Assembly: GCA_934045905.1 (NCBI GenBank) | Contig: OW203767.1 | Coordinates: 24,994,785 to 25,058,784, forward strand | DNA: 64,000 bases | Direction: 5' to 3' | From: Leuctra nigra | Lineage: Eukaryota; Arthropoda; Insecta; Plecoptera; Leuctridae | Shown: piece by piece, positions 23,250-34,293 of the stretch | How the letters are laid out: each line of letters begins with the position of its first letter | Numbering within the stretch: position 1 is the stretch's first letter | Program-made: the position numbers and the translations under genes | Notes under the pieces: model-generated | The model's database searches: none | Told to the model about the DNA's origin: nothing | What the model saw: the letters and a program-made list of their open reading frames with translations, nothing else

Positions 23250-24924
23250 AGATATCGAGTCACAGAAACCGTTACACTACACACTTCACAAACATTCCAA
23301 ATATTCGAATTATTAGTCGTTACATTCAAATAAACCTTCTATTTCGCATATTATGTTATTCGGAGCATCGGCACCGATATCATCTGTTCCACTTCACACG
23401 ATATAAAAACCATGCCACTGTTGAACTCTGCACTTAGCCGCACATCGAATCTACCTCTACATGATTATTATTTAACACTTCACTGTAATCCTTCACATTG
23501 CTTGTCGATGTGATGTTGTGGAGAGTTGGCGACGTGTTTGGCTTGGACGGCCTCGCGTGAAGGTGGTTGGAGGACTGGCGAGGGACTGGTCTGGTGGTGG
23601 TGTGGCGTGGTGCACTCAACCGCAGTACCTGTCTGCAGGCCCGGTGTCTTGCTCACCTGGCTGGCATCTGCCGTGGTGGCGCCACTGTACGATCTGTCTG
23701 CAGAGGTAGCGCCACTTGACGACTAGGAGATTTGGTACAGCGGATGCGAGAAGAGCGGGAATTGTTATTTGACAGCGTTTGATTTGTTTTATTTTATTTA
23801 ACCCGGGGAAGGTAAACGGAAGTGCATTTTTGAGTTTTTGTCTTCACTCTAATACAATTGAAAAATGTATATACATTTTTAAATTGAAAAATACAATTGC
23901 AAAATTTATATACATTTTTAAATTGTATTAGAGTGAAGACAAAAACTAAAAATGTAAATACATTTTTAAATTGTTTAAATTGTTGTAAAATTTAAAAAAA
24001 AAAAAACACATTAAAAACATTAAAAAACATTAAAACATTAAACATTTTTTAAATTTTTAAATTTTTTATAAATGGTATATTTTTTAAATTGTAAGCTATA
24101 TAGCTTCTCTTTATTTCGATGATAAAAATTTCATAAATACATGTTATACAAACTCCTCAAAATTACACTTTATAACTTGGATTATACAGACAATTATGTC
24201 ATAAGCAATATCCTAATTATTATCTAATATCAAATAGTATCACAATTTCAACCATTATTCGAATAAATCACAGTTTATAAAATAATGCCACAAACTATAT
24301 AAGGTTGTAAAGGTTGTAGGTAATGACTAATGATTATGAAATCATGAACGGAATTTAATATTTTCTCAGGAATTAGACAATTAAAAGTTTAAAATTTTTG
24401 ATTGATGGATTGATTTTTGATAGACTTGAGTGACCAACCAGACTATCTATAGGTATTCTAGGTATACGACTTAATATTCAAGTCATATACCTCCTAATAA
24501 AGTACAATTATACACGACATCACAAAGATGCAATAAAATATGTTAATAAGATTCATAGACACGGAAATCCAAAATAAAATATCAGGATGATGGAGGATCA
24601 GTCTCCTCCATCGACTGATATTTTAATCAAACATTGATTCATGATTCATGTATGATATTCAATAAACCCTATGTGGATAATCGCAGTGCCTCGGATTTTA
24701 ACAGAATCAAATCAAATGATGAAATATCGAACACTTTACATGCAGTGACTGCCCAGGCAATAGAACAATAATGCAGCAATATAATATCCACCAGGGACAA
24801 GAATTGTTGATCAGTAGATTTACTTAGAGTCCTAACATCCTCATACTGAGATTGACGACGACCTCACGACGACATTGACGCCTCCATCATGTCCATTTCT
24901 CACAAACATCGCCTCCATCACTCA
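23250..24924. other. Region between clarin-like genes A and B; fold-back element
   Basis: The 500 bp upstream of gene A includes a GC-rich patch (23518-23730) that could hold its promoter or 5' UTR; I cannot resolve a start site. An AT-rich fold-back lies at about 23834-23946: tttttgtcttcactctaat pairs with attagagtgaagacaaaaa, with arms of about 45 bp. Beyond it is only AT-rich sequence with poly-A/T runs. Confidence 0.5.
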
Positions 24925-26645
24925 CCACCTCCTGTTCTGTACACTGATATTGCCCCAACAACGTCCTCCTCCATGTGAAACCCATGACGTTGCCGCCTAC
25001 ACCATGGATTGCCGCCTACACCATGGATTGCGTTATCCTTTCCACCACCGTCTCCTCCATGATCCGTCTCACCACCTCCTGTTCTGTACACTGATATTGC
25101 TCCAACAACGTCCTCCTCCATGTGAAACCCATGACGTTGCCGCCTACACCATGAATTGCGTTATCCTTTCCACCACCGTCTCCTCCATGATCCGTCTCAC
25201 CACCTCCTGTTCTGTACACTGATATTGCTCCAACAACGTCCTCCTCCATGTCAAACCCATGACGTTGCCGCCTACACCATGGATTCCGTTATCCTCTCCA
25301 CCTCCATCTCACGACCTCATGTTCTGTACACTGATATTGCTCCAACAACGTCCTCCTCTATGTCAAACCAATGACGTTGCCGCCTACACCATGGATTCCG
25401 TTATCCTCTCCACCTCCATCTCACGACCTCCTGTTCTGTACACTGATATTGCTCCAACAACGTCCTCCTCTATGTCAAACCCATGACGTTGCCGCCAACA
25501 CCATGGATTCCGTTATCCTCTCCACCTCCGTCTCCTCCATGATCCGTCTCACCACCTCCTGTTCTGTACACTGATATTGCTCCAACAACATCCTCCATGA
25601 GGATCCCATGACGTCGCCGCCTATACCCATGGATTCCGTTATCCTCTCCACCTCCATCTCACGACCTCATGTTCTGTACACTGATATTGCTCCAACAACG
25701 TCCTCCTCTATGTCAAACCAATGACGTTGCCGCCTACACCATGGATTCCGTTATCCTCTCCACCTCCATCTCACGACCTCCTGTTCTGTACACTGATATT
25801 GCTCCAACAACGTCCTCCTCCATGTGAAACCCATGACATTGCCGCCTACACCATGGTTTCCGTTATCCTCTCCACCTCCATCTCACGACCTCCTGTTCTG
25901 TACACTGATATTGCTCCAACAACGTCCTCCTCCATGTGAAACCCATGACGTTGCCGCCTACACCATGGATTCCGTTATCCTCTCCACCTCCCTCTCCTTC
26001 ACATCCGTCTCACGACCTCCTGTTCTGTACACTGATATTGCTCCAACAACGTCCTCCTCTATGCCAAACCCATGACGTTGCCGCCAACACCATGGATTCC
26101 GTTATCCTCTCCACATCCGTCTCCTCCATGATCCGTCTCACGACCTCCTGTTCTGTACACTGATATTGCTCCAACAACATCCTCCATGAGAAACCCATGA
26201 TGTTGCCGCCTACACCATGGATTCCGTTATCCTCTCCACCTCCATCTCACGACCTCATGTTCTGTACACTGATTTTGCTCCAACAACGTCCTCCTCTATG
26301 TGAAACCCATGACGTTGCCGCCTACACCATGGATTCCGTTATCCTCTCCACATCCGTCTCCTCCATGATCCGTCTCACGACCTCCTGTTCTGTACACTGA
26401 TATTGCTCCAACAACGTCCTCCTCCATGTCAAACCCATGACGTTGCCGCCTACACCATGGATTCCGTTATCCTCTCCACCTCCGTCTTCTCCATGATCCG
26501 TCTCACGACCTCCTGTTCTGTACACTGATATTGCTCCAACAACGTCCTCCTCCATGTCAAACCCATGACGTTGCCGCCTACACCATGGATTGCGTTATCC
26601 TCTCCACCTCCGTCTTCTCCATGATACGTTCAACGACCTCCTGTT
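24925..26645 (-). repeat. Minisatellite derived from the 3' coding end of clarin-like gene B
   Basis: About 15 tandem units (102-148 bp, mostly 110-130 bp) carry gttctgtacactgatattgc, ccatgacgttgccgcc and caccatggattccgttatcc. Read on the minus strand, each unit reproduces LLEQYQCTEQEVV(R/E)RIM and VERIT(E/Q)SMV-stop of the gene B terminus. Units differ by presence or absence of a segment of about 16 bp (gtctcctccatgatcc), which shifts frame between neighbours. The array begins inside the coding exon and runs downstream of its stop. Confidence 0.9.
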
Positions 26646-26989
26646 CTGTACACTGATATTGCTCCAACAACGTCCGCAGATCCTCCTCCCCGAGGCCGGC
26701 GACGAACTCACGAAGTCGTTGAGACGCCTCTGCATATCGAGCTCGTTGTGCCTCCGTCCTGACCATGAAGTACTCGATTACAGTCTCGACGCCGTCGTCT
26801 TCGCAGCACGCGGCGAGGAATTTAAGATCCTCCTCGGAGACCTCGGCGAGGAATTGGGGGAAGTGGTTGGTGATCATCGCATCCATGGCGCGTTTCTTGA
26901 GAGCGATCTCTCTCTTTGCCAGGTTGCGCTGAGCGCCGGAGAAGAACCAGAGCAGTATGTTGAGGAACAGCGGTGGAAGGCAAGTAAAC
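26578..26989 (-). CDS. Clarin-like gene B, last exon
   Basis: The acceptor is ttttag (minus, ending 26990). The first base G completes the Trp codon of GYSFW. The exon supplies helix 4 (FTCLPPLFLNILLWFFSG), a basic stop-transfer AKREIALKKR and a long acidic cytoplasmic tail of about 110 residues (FLAEVSEEDLKFLAACCED..., REFVAGLGEEDLRTLLEQYQ) ending SMV before TAG (26578-26580). The tail has two related EEDL(K/R)xL modules, looks helical, and is absent from A and C. Its final 60 bp are the seed of the downstream minisatellite, so the stop position depends on one array unit. Confidence 0.8.
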
Positions 26990-27207
26990 CTAAAACATCG
27001 TATGATTTGAAACGATTTCCTGAACCACGGCATCATGGAGTCGTCGCGAAATAGTTTTCGCAATGCGAATCCGCCACGATTCACGTTCATATACAGCCTC
27101 ATGCTTAAAAGAAGTTGCGTCCACAAGTAGATATTTGCGGATGTTAGTTCTCAACACCACAAGACCGTGTACTAATAATCTTATGGACGGAATCCAGTAG
27201 ACTCTGG

Positions 27208-27528
27208 AGGCCAAGTCTTGAAACTTACGCTTTCAGGACGCAAACGCTCTCGGACGTCATAAAGTCCCATTTACTGTAAGAATGACGACCTTGAAATCTA
27301 CTGTTAACTGTTTATCTTAATTTTGAATAAGGTTTTATGACTAAATAACATCTGTAATAATAATTATAATATTAATAAATTGTTTCCAATAGATTGCTGG
27401 ATGACAATCAAATAAGTGGCTTGACTTTATGTTTCAATGGCGATCACTCTTACAGTAAATGGGACTTTATGACGTCCTAGAGCGTTTGCGTCCTGAAGGC
27501 GTAAGTTTCAAGACTTGGCCTCCTGGGC
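27208..27528. repeat. Fold-back element with arms of about 80 bp
   Basis: ggaggccaagtcttgaaact (27206 on) pairs with agtttcaagacttggcctcc (ending about 27525). Pairing continues through gtcataaagtcccatttactg on both arms. The roughly 160-bp centre is AT-rich. It lies in the second intron of gene B. No clear target duplication was found. Confidence 0.8.
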
Positions 27529-28079
27529 ACTTGCGTCGATAAATCTGGAAATTCTTTTGATCATGAGGCTGATAGACAACAAGTTTTATCCATGGAAACT
27601 AGATCATTTAGAGTATTAATCCAAAAGATCTTCGTTTCGTGTCCATTCAACAGCAAGTCTTCTATTAAATATGTTCTGAAAAAAACCGTTCTGAGATGTC
27701 CGAAAATTAAATGTCATTCCAAAACGAACAAAATACATAACGTCAGTGAAACTACAAAACATCGTAAGTTATGCCACTTTTTTCAAAAATTATGTTTTTT
27801 TTATGTGTTTTATGTGTTTTTATGTGTAAATTATGTGTTGTTGTATAGGTGTTATTATAAGAGGAACTTTCATAATGTCAAAAGCATAGATACTTGAAGC
27901 AATGAAGCTCAATTATGTAGATTATAATCCCTTCTCTCGCTGTACGGACGGCAGATTGTGGTTATCCAGTTTATGCAAATTGGAGGTGATAAAATAGTAC
28001 TGAAAATGTATAATACTTGAGGTACTTTGAAATTCTGAATTACTATCATTGAATAGGTTTCACCAACAACCATACTTAC
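27529..28079 (-). other. Clarin-like gene B intron 2, unique part
   Basis: AT-rich intron sequence between the fold-back element and the gtaagt donor of exon 2. No other feature is seen. Confidence 0.55.
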
Positions 28080-28557
28080 CAGAACGAGTACCCTAGTGAC
28101 ACCAAATCCTCTGAGACGAGGTCGCCGTTGACGACTCCGGTGAAGGCGACGTTATACTTGAGCGTCTGATTATAGATGACAAGCCACATGATCTCCACAG
28201 TAACCGTCAGAAGCATTAGAAGACTCATCATGATCTCGCAGAGGAAGCTGTCGACGCCTCGGAAGATGTAGTCGTCGTCGCGGATCAGGACGTGTAGGAG
28301 GTAGATCACCGTGGCCATCACGCTGAGTGCGAGCACCATGCTGACGAGGACGATGGAGGCGGTGAGGATGGCGGCGTTCATGAAGCGACGATCAGAGGTT
28401 GGAGGCGATGAGGGACTCGGGAAGAGCTCGGAGTTGGGACAACCTCCGTACGACGTGCTCGTGCCGTTGTGCCAGAGCTGACGGAGCTCGAGGACGCGGT
28501 CGTCGGCGTTCTGGTTGCAGCTCCACACACAGACGTTCTCGTCAGACAAGCATGTGA
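28080..28557 (-). CDS. Clarin-like gene B, middle exon
   Basis: It enters in phase 1 after ttccag (minus) and leaves in phase 2 before gtaagt. It encodes ITCLSDENVCVWSCNQNADD..., an extracellular loop with four closely spaced cysteines and an N-x-T site (WHNGTST). Helix 2 (ILTASIVLVSMVLALSVMAT) and helix 3 (EIMMSLLMLLTVTVEIMWLV) follow, then a loop NVAFTGVVNGDLVSEDLVSL and GYSFW at the splice point. CVW(S/T)CNxxAD is shared with gene C, and the GDL...LGYS(F/Y)W block with gene C exon 3. The clarin-type topology is consistent: N-terminus in, four helices, large first loop. Confidence 0.85.
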
Positions 28558-29082
28558 CTGGAACATGAGAGAGCAGTCACGACCCTCTGTACCACAGCTG
28601 ACGGCGTCCTGGTTGCAACTCGAACACACTTAAGCGAAACTGTTAAAAAATTACTGCATTGTTTCATACATTTTGAAGTCTATGGCGATTTTACAAGTTG
28701 GTAGTTTAACAAAAAATAAGAGTACTATTGGCCAAAATAAAAATGGTATTCAAAAGAATTGGATTATCTGACAGCTTTGATAGCATCATCCGATGAAGTC
28801 TATGCTGACTCTAATTTAACTCTATAGTATGGGAGTTCTGATTTTATAAGTACAAGGAATGATTGTCAAGGACCTGACCAGCAGTCATTCCGTTTCGTTC
28901 CAAACAACAGTTTTTCTTTGGCCAAGCGTACTTAATTCGCTAATGAATATTTTTTAATTGTGATACAGTAAATTTGAACTGTCAATATAGGTACCTAAGA
29001 CACAATATTATTTATTTATAATTTTTGAATGAGAGAACGAAAATCGTTATTTTTGCGAGTAAAATAGATGAAGAATACTCAC
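28558..29082 (-). other. Clarin-like gene B intron 1
   Basis: 525-bp AT-rich intron with gtgagt and ttccag borders on the minus strand. The sequence at 28560-28625 partly echoes exon 2 (ctcgaacacactta, acggcgtcctggttgca), as if a small duplicate of the CNQ-encoding stretch lay next to the acceptor. Confidence 0.55.
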
Positions 29083-29308
29083 TAAAGAGCTCCGCCGACT
29101 GGCCACCAGGCTGCGCTACGATCTTCCCGCTAAACAAGTTGTAGTTAATCCAGACCTTCGCCTCCGCCGACGTCTCGTTGCCCGACGGCGTCATCTCGCC
29201 GACGATCCACGACGACGTCCCCAGCGCCACGGCGACGAACACGACGATGCCGACATGGAGAGTCAAGCAGGTCAGATCAAACGCCAAGGCAAGAGTAGAC
29301 GCGCGCAT
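29083..29308 (-). CDS. Clarin-like gene B, first exon
   Basis: ATG at 29306-29308 (minus). 75 codons plus one base to the donor gtgagt, the same length and phase as exon 1 of gene A. MRASTLALAFDLTCLTLHVG begins a hydrophobic helix ending SSW. The extracellular part then contains N-glycosylation sequon NET and INYNLFSGKI, which matches the (Y/F)GLFxG block of A. An arthropod-type initiator-like tcagtt lies 6 to 13 bases before the ATG, so the 5' UTR could be very short. Confidence 0.82.
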
Positions 29309-29549
29309 TGCGAACTGATTGGTACGAGTGACAATCTACACGATTGATTTGTTATCGATATAAACAATTGAGATAACCGGAGTGATTGTGTCACTATCGG
29401 CGTGTTCAACAATTACATCCTGTCTCATTCATGGAAATAGACTCAATTTTCTGATTTCAATTTAAAATCATTGCGTGTTTAGAAATAAGGTTTTATGGAT
29501 AACTTTTAGTGGAGTCAGAATGATAGGATGGAATGTGAGAAGTTAAAAA

Positions 29550-29682
29550 TATCCAGCGGAAGGGTTCGAACCCGGGACCTCTCACTTGCCTGGCGAGAGT
29601 TCTACCTTAGACTAAATAAACCAATAAGCTCTCGTCTGGCAAGTGGGTTCAATCGCAAGGTTCGGACGGATATTTTTCGGTA
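29550..29682. repeat. Two head-to-head tRNA-derived SINE fragments
   Basis: 29550-29608 (minus) carries ggtagaactctcgcc, gtgagaggtcccgggttcga and the trailing ggatattttt, as in copy 1 at 923-994. 29617-29682 (plus) carries agctctcgtctggcaagtg, gttcaatc and ggacggatattttt. Both are partial and point away from each other around aataaacc. Confidence 0.7.
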
Positions 29683-29779
29683 TATAGGTATATAATGTAT
29701 TGCGTTGATTTATTGTTACCATGTTACGATTTTTTATAATTTAATTAATACATAATTATAACGGAAAAGTCTAAAAGAA

Positions 29780-30115
29780 TACAACTGAAAGCAACGCGAT
29801 TTCATCGCCGTTGGAACAAGACGACTAAGCGTCCCCACGTCAGCGTCAGCCAACTCGTTGCGGAGCTTGAATGTGTAGCACTTTCCAGCAGAAGGAGGAA
29901 TGCCACTCTGCGCTGCCTCTTCAAAGATCTGTCAGACTGCACTGCCTGGCTGACACCCGCTTTCACACATCTTCATGATCATCCGCGGAAGATTCACCGA
30001 CATCGGCAAGAACTCCTTCCTTGGGCGAGCCATCCGGCTGTGGAATCAGCTACCCGTAGAGGACATTGGCGCCTTCGGAGACTCAACGAGGACTGATTTG
30101 TTATTCTCTGTGCCT
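29780..30115 (+). pseudogene. Non-LTR retrotransposon 3' fragment
   Basis: Broken frames recall the C-terminal end of LINE reverse transcriptases. SRRRNATLRCLFKDLSD is followed, in another frame, by RFTDIGKNSFLGRAIRLWNQLP and a short tail, the usual '(F)LGRAIRLWNxLP' ending. No RT core is present. It belongs to a different lineage from the elements at 42.4 and 54.5 kb, judging by its ending. Confidence 0.6.
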
Positions 30116-30176
30116 TTGTTTTTCTCTGTTGTTATTCTTATTCAATCTCTGTAATTTAAGCTTCGGCCACCGGTAA

Positions 30177-30985
30177 TTGAGCGAGCGAAGCGAGCGACTC
30201 CTTTTGGCTTCAATTGGCAAGGACCTCTGTTTTTTTTGTCTGTCGTCTGCTCGTATACAGGTCGAACCGAAATTCTGTCGCAAAAATGTCCAAAAGCCAA
30301 TAATTCTTGAATTTCGGCACAGACTTGTATGAAAATCTCCAACAATTCCTAAAATATGTGTCCCAATAACCATGGTGATCGATTGAACCTTTATGATTGA
30401 ACGGTTCCTTGTTAATTTTCAAAAATTACAGGATCTCTTTAAAAAAAATATACCCACTATTGGATATTGGTGTGTGTACTTACACAATATTAGATCGATC
30501 TGTTGAACGGTCATATCAGTTTCATACGTTTGAAAGTTTCTACTCTAACAACCTTGGAACTATGAAGATTCGAAGCAGCCGTGATCAACATTTTCGAGAA
30601 ATTTGACAGCCAACACGCAAAATGTCCGTAAATTGTCAATAATTTTTGGATTTTAACACAGATTACTCTCAAAATTGTCAAAAATACAGATAATGTTGGT
30701 CCTAATGACCATGCAAAGTTTTAAGTTGATCGCTCAAACGGTTCTAGTTTCAATTTAAAAAAATCACATGATTTTTTTTTAATTTTAACAAATGGGAGGA
30801 TTTGGCTGAAACTTTGTAAGATTGGGGACAATGTTGGTCGTAATGACTCTACATGTGTGCAAAATTTCAGATCGATCAGTGAAACGGTGCGACTTCTATT
30901 GCTCCAGTCAAAAAAAAAAAAAAAAAGAGAGGTCCGTGTCAACAAAGTCAAAAGGAGACGCTCGCTTCGCTCGCTCAACAAGAGG
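30177..30985. repeat. Dispersed repeat with inverted ends containing gcgagcgaagcgagcg
   Basis: The left end tgagcgagcgaagcgagcg then ctccttttg...ggacctctgtttttttt is inverted at the right end (tttttttt...gaggtccgtgtc...caaaaggagacgctcgcttcgctcgctc). The arms are about 70 bp, imperfect. The centre matches 5.25-5.8 kb (gaaattctgtc..., ttccttgttaattttc) and 56.5-57.0 kb (gaggatttggctgaaact). Reverse-orientation end copies lie at 51705-51840. No coding capacity is seen in this copy. Confidence 0.65.
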
Positions 30986-31085
30986 TGTTGGGAAAAGTAA
31001 AATTGTCGTCCATGGTATAAACTTTATGCTTTTTAGGTTTAATCTGGATAATTACTGTAATTGCAATTTAATTATGATTTTATAT

Positions 31086-31219
31086 TATTTTTTGCCAGGT
31101 AAATTTTGCATTTATGGGAGTCGTCAAGTAGGGTGGCAATCGGGGGGGGGGGGGGGGGGGGGGGGAAGCCAAGTTTTTGAGGGGGCAGTTGCCCCCCCGT
31201 GCCCCCCCCCCGTATAGCG
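31086..31219 (+). repeat. G-tract element end
   Basis: A 24-base G run (31142-31165) is followed by aagccaagtttttgaggggg, and C runs follow at about 31190-31211. It resembles the ends of the G-tract hAT copies at 55963 and 59069, but I could not define both termini here. Confidence 0.45.
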
Positions 31220-31715
31220 TCGCCTCTGAGAACGCATGTGACATCACAGTTGTCACCGCGTGACATCGCCCTTGAGATATCACAATTGTCACAGAGTGAC
31301 ATCACAGTTGTCACAGAGTGACATCGCAGTTGTCACAGCGTGATATCACAGCTGTCACAGCGTGATATCACAGTTGTCACAGCGTGATATCACAGTTGTC
31401 ACAGCGTGATATCACAGCTGTCACAGCGTGATATCACAGCTGTCACAGCGTGATATCACAGCTGTCACAGCGTGATACACAGCTGTCACAGCATGATATC
31501 ACAGTTATCACAGCGTGATATCACAGTTGTCACAGCGTGATATCACAGCTGTCACAGCGTGATACACAGTTGTCACAGCGTGATATCACAGCTGTCACAG
31601 CATGATATCACAGTTATCACAGCATAATATCACAGCTGTCACAGCGTGATACACAGCTGTCACAGCATGATATCACAGAAGTCACAGCGTGATATCACAG
31701 TTTTCACATGGGTAT
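31220..31715 (+). repeat. 22-bp minisatellite (tgtcacagcgtgatatcaca)
   Basis: About 22 tandem copies of a 22-bp unit, gttgtcacagcgtgatatca with variants gctgtcac, gcatgata and gtgacatcac. Each unit contains the palindrome tgatatca and an inverted tgtcac/gtgata relation. The first units differ (gacatcgccc, gagtgacatc), a gradient typical of array edges. Confidence 0.92.
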
Positions 31716-31969
31716 CATCCCGGACGTGTCGTTGAATTGGGGAATTGGGGAAAAATTAAATTGCCCTTTTTATACCACCTCCAAAGTGAAACTTCATTCT
31801 GGAATATTTCATAACTTAGTTCAGGTACCCCATCTAATTTTTCGATATTACTGAGGATGTTACAATAATGAACTAATATTGAATGTTTCAAAACTTAGAC
31901 AAGTGAGAGAAATACCAAACAGTTCCACTAATTATTTTTCTACTTGTTCCTGCTTCATCCCTATCTAAC

Positions 31970-32150
31970 TCACATACTTCCATTAACGGCACCCTCTTCT
32001 TCATGTTGACCTTGACGATGACCTTGAAAGCTGCAGTCTGAGGACCTCGTTGTGGCCTGTACAGACACGGCCATCTTGCCATTGGGAATCCGATAGACCG
32101 TGACCAAGTACAGCGTGTTTCCAAAGATACAAAGAAGATTACAATAATGA
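31970..32150 (-). CDS. Possible exon of another membrane protein (uncertain)
   Basis: A GC-richer stretch reads on the minus strand LLCIFGNTLYLVTVYRIPNG, a helix-like run followed by KMAVSVQATTRSSD and a Glu/Gln/His-rich tail to a TGA at 31970-31972. It sits between clarin-like genes B and C, and the helix with a charged tail resembles their last exons. However, there is no acceptor immediately before the helix and no GYSW match, so this may be a relic of a fourth paralogue or chance. A donor-like gtatgt overlaps the end. Confidence 0.25.
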
Positions 32151-32791
32151 TAGGTTGTATGAAATCTTACAATAATGTGCTCTGAAAGTTCTTTGTTATT
32201 TTGTATTATTGACATAGCAATTAATGACAATGGACAATTATGGTAACTTGTTGAACGATGAAACTTTAATAATGTAGCAGTAACCATGGTAGATACATTT
32301 AGGTTGATGAATTCATTCTTTGCGTTTGACGTGTTTTTGCGATGTGCTCAATTATATTGAAAACCAGTGAATGAAGTTGATATTCGCTGCTGATTGCTTC
32401 CTTCAGAGTCTGTCGTAGCAGGTGAGTTAGTTGCAGAGAAAATGCAGGCTCAATTACAAGATATTATAATAAAACTGTATGTCTCCTTCTCGAAACAGTT
32501 ATCAAGTCACCGTAATAGCGAGGTACCTAAACGTAGACTATAATTAAAACAATAATATTCATATTGCAACTTCTTAGTTGATAGTTATACCGCAACTTTG
32601 GGAGTAGGTACCTGTAGCTTTTTATTTTTTCGTTAATCGTAAATCAACCAGCTGACATATTTTTTCATTATTGTAAACTAAGTTGCAAAAGTGTTGAATC
32701 GTATATTTATTGAAGGATAACAATGCAATGTGTTCTCGAAGATTGAAGTACCTAATGTTTGACTAACTTCTTTCTTCTCTTCTGCGTCAAG

Positions 32792-32901
32792 TTGTGTTGG
32801 AGGAATGAGCAAGGGAACGACGACGTCATTAGGACGACGTCGACGCGCAGGACGGAGCCTCGTCGCAGGACGACGCAGGAGGACGCGTGTTCGACTACCA
32901 G
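32792..32901 (+). CDS. Possible exon of an unidentified + strand transcript
   Basis: A pyrimidine tract (cttctttcttctcttctg) and caag acceptor precede a 110-bp GC-rich segment ending exactly at a consensus donor cag|gtaagt (32902). One frame is open throughout (LCWRNEQGNDDVIRTTSTRR...). A second is open after an internal TAG (DDVDAQDGASSQDDAGGRVF). Its composition contrasts sharply with the AT-rich flanks, as true exons here do. I recognise no family. It could be an untranslated exon. Confidence 0.35.
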
Positions 32902-34179
32902 GTAAGTGTTGTTCCAGTGGGTGGACTCTCCTCGCTCAGGGGGCTAATTCTTGAGCTTCTCGTTTTGAAACTTTTCACATTTTCTGACGAAAATTATATA
33001 AACTAGGTAAATGTTTTATCGGTTATTATTCCCGAATAATTCTTTTGACATTAGGTGTGGGGAAACAAATAGCTTTAAAGGTACCATTTCCTTGCTCACA
33101 AGATTGTGCTCAGTTTTAAGAACGTTTTCACCTATCCAGTGTATAGGGCATAGTTCTTGACAAACGTTAATTGTGAGCTGAAAATTATTTTTATCAAAAA
33201 TTTTTTGGCCCACAACTACAGTATTTATGCGAGTCTAATCTTATATTATCGAATCAATTGTCACTTCGACAACTAAAAATTTACATTCGTCAAGGAATAA
33301 GTAGACGTTAAGCCCAGAATAGACAATGTTGTACAAAAATTTCAAAACACCGAACAAAATACAAAGCCATGTATTTTAAAGTTACAACAACTTACCACAG
33401 TCTACACATCATCTGGGCCCCTATTCCTGAATAAAGTGAGAGTGAGTGTGAGAAAAAAGTTACAAAATTGTTATCAACCATTTGGAATCCAGTGAGCTAT
33501 TGGATGATTCTGATTTTGTCGCTATTTTTTATTTTTTTTAAGTGAGGGGAAAACCTCACTTTCACCTGCCACAAATGTCAAATCCAACAGGCGCAACTTC
33601 GAACTTCGAATCGAACTTGTGCTGCCACAAGTCATCAAAAATCGAAAACGAACGTCGTTTGATATACGAACAAACCTAACATTCACAACTACCTGGAGAA
33701 TAGTTACCCAGGTTTCAGGAATAAAGACAACATGTTAAAGTTCAAACAATGCACAATAATACACACTTGTCCATACAATGTGCATTATTATTGCCAATTG
33801 CCATCGTATTTTTACTATGAAACAATTATTATTCAACAAGTAGATCTTAAAAGATGTAACCATGGAATTATTCATGCAACATCAGTTAAATTCAAAGTCG
33901 GACGCGTTTTGAAACAGTCAATAAAATTCATTAAGTATTCGTCCTGGAGGAAGATCCACGCAATTCCATCGACAGAATTAGAACACTTCGCCACATGTAA
34001 GTCGGTTGTGTCTAATTCCAGTCATCACCAAGCTACATGAGGGTTCTTTTATTTATTTTATACCAATATTTATGGCACTTTCAGATTTTAGTCAACCGGG
34101 ATGGAATAAGACTGTTGAGTGGGAAAGACTTGGTCATGTGAATAAGGTTTAGTGTAAATCAGAAAAACGTTCGCATGTA
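32902..34179. other. AT-rich region without a recognised gene
   Basis: If the 32792 exon is real, this is its intron. A weak pair of attcctgaa/ttcaggaat words at 33430 and 33713 could be the ends of an old MITE. Otherwise nothing stands out. Confidence 0.45.
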
Positions 34180-34290
34180 CAGTGGCGGCAATATGATCGT
34201 TGCACTCTGTCTCTCTCTAACCCATATCATAAACATGTTTTTATATGGAGCAGAGAGAGATAGAGTACAAACAACTTAATGCCGCCAGTG
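34180..34290. mobile_element. Short mariner-like MITE, TA target
   Basis: cagtggcggcaat at the left and tgccgccagtg at the right form inverted ends with TA on both sides (34178-34179, 34291-34292). The inverted ctctgtctctctc/agagagagatagag is continued inside. 111 bp, hairpin-forming. Confidence 0.8.
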
Positions 34291-34293
34291 TAC

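Noticed and set aside
23518..23730. Coding exon upstream of clarin-like gene A
   Set aside because: GC-enriched, but the short open frames on both strands lack family similarity and clear splice sites; more likely promoter or 5' UTR DNA.
24875..26555. Plus-strand open frames rich in Pro/Thr/Ser within the array
   Set aside because: They are translations of the minisatellite in the antisense direction. The minus strand matches the clarin-like exon.
33410..33725. MITE bounded by attcctgaa words
   Set aside because: Only about 10 bp of imperfect inverted match and no target duplication.
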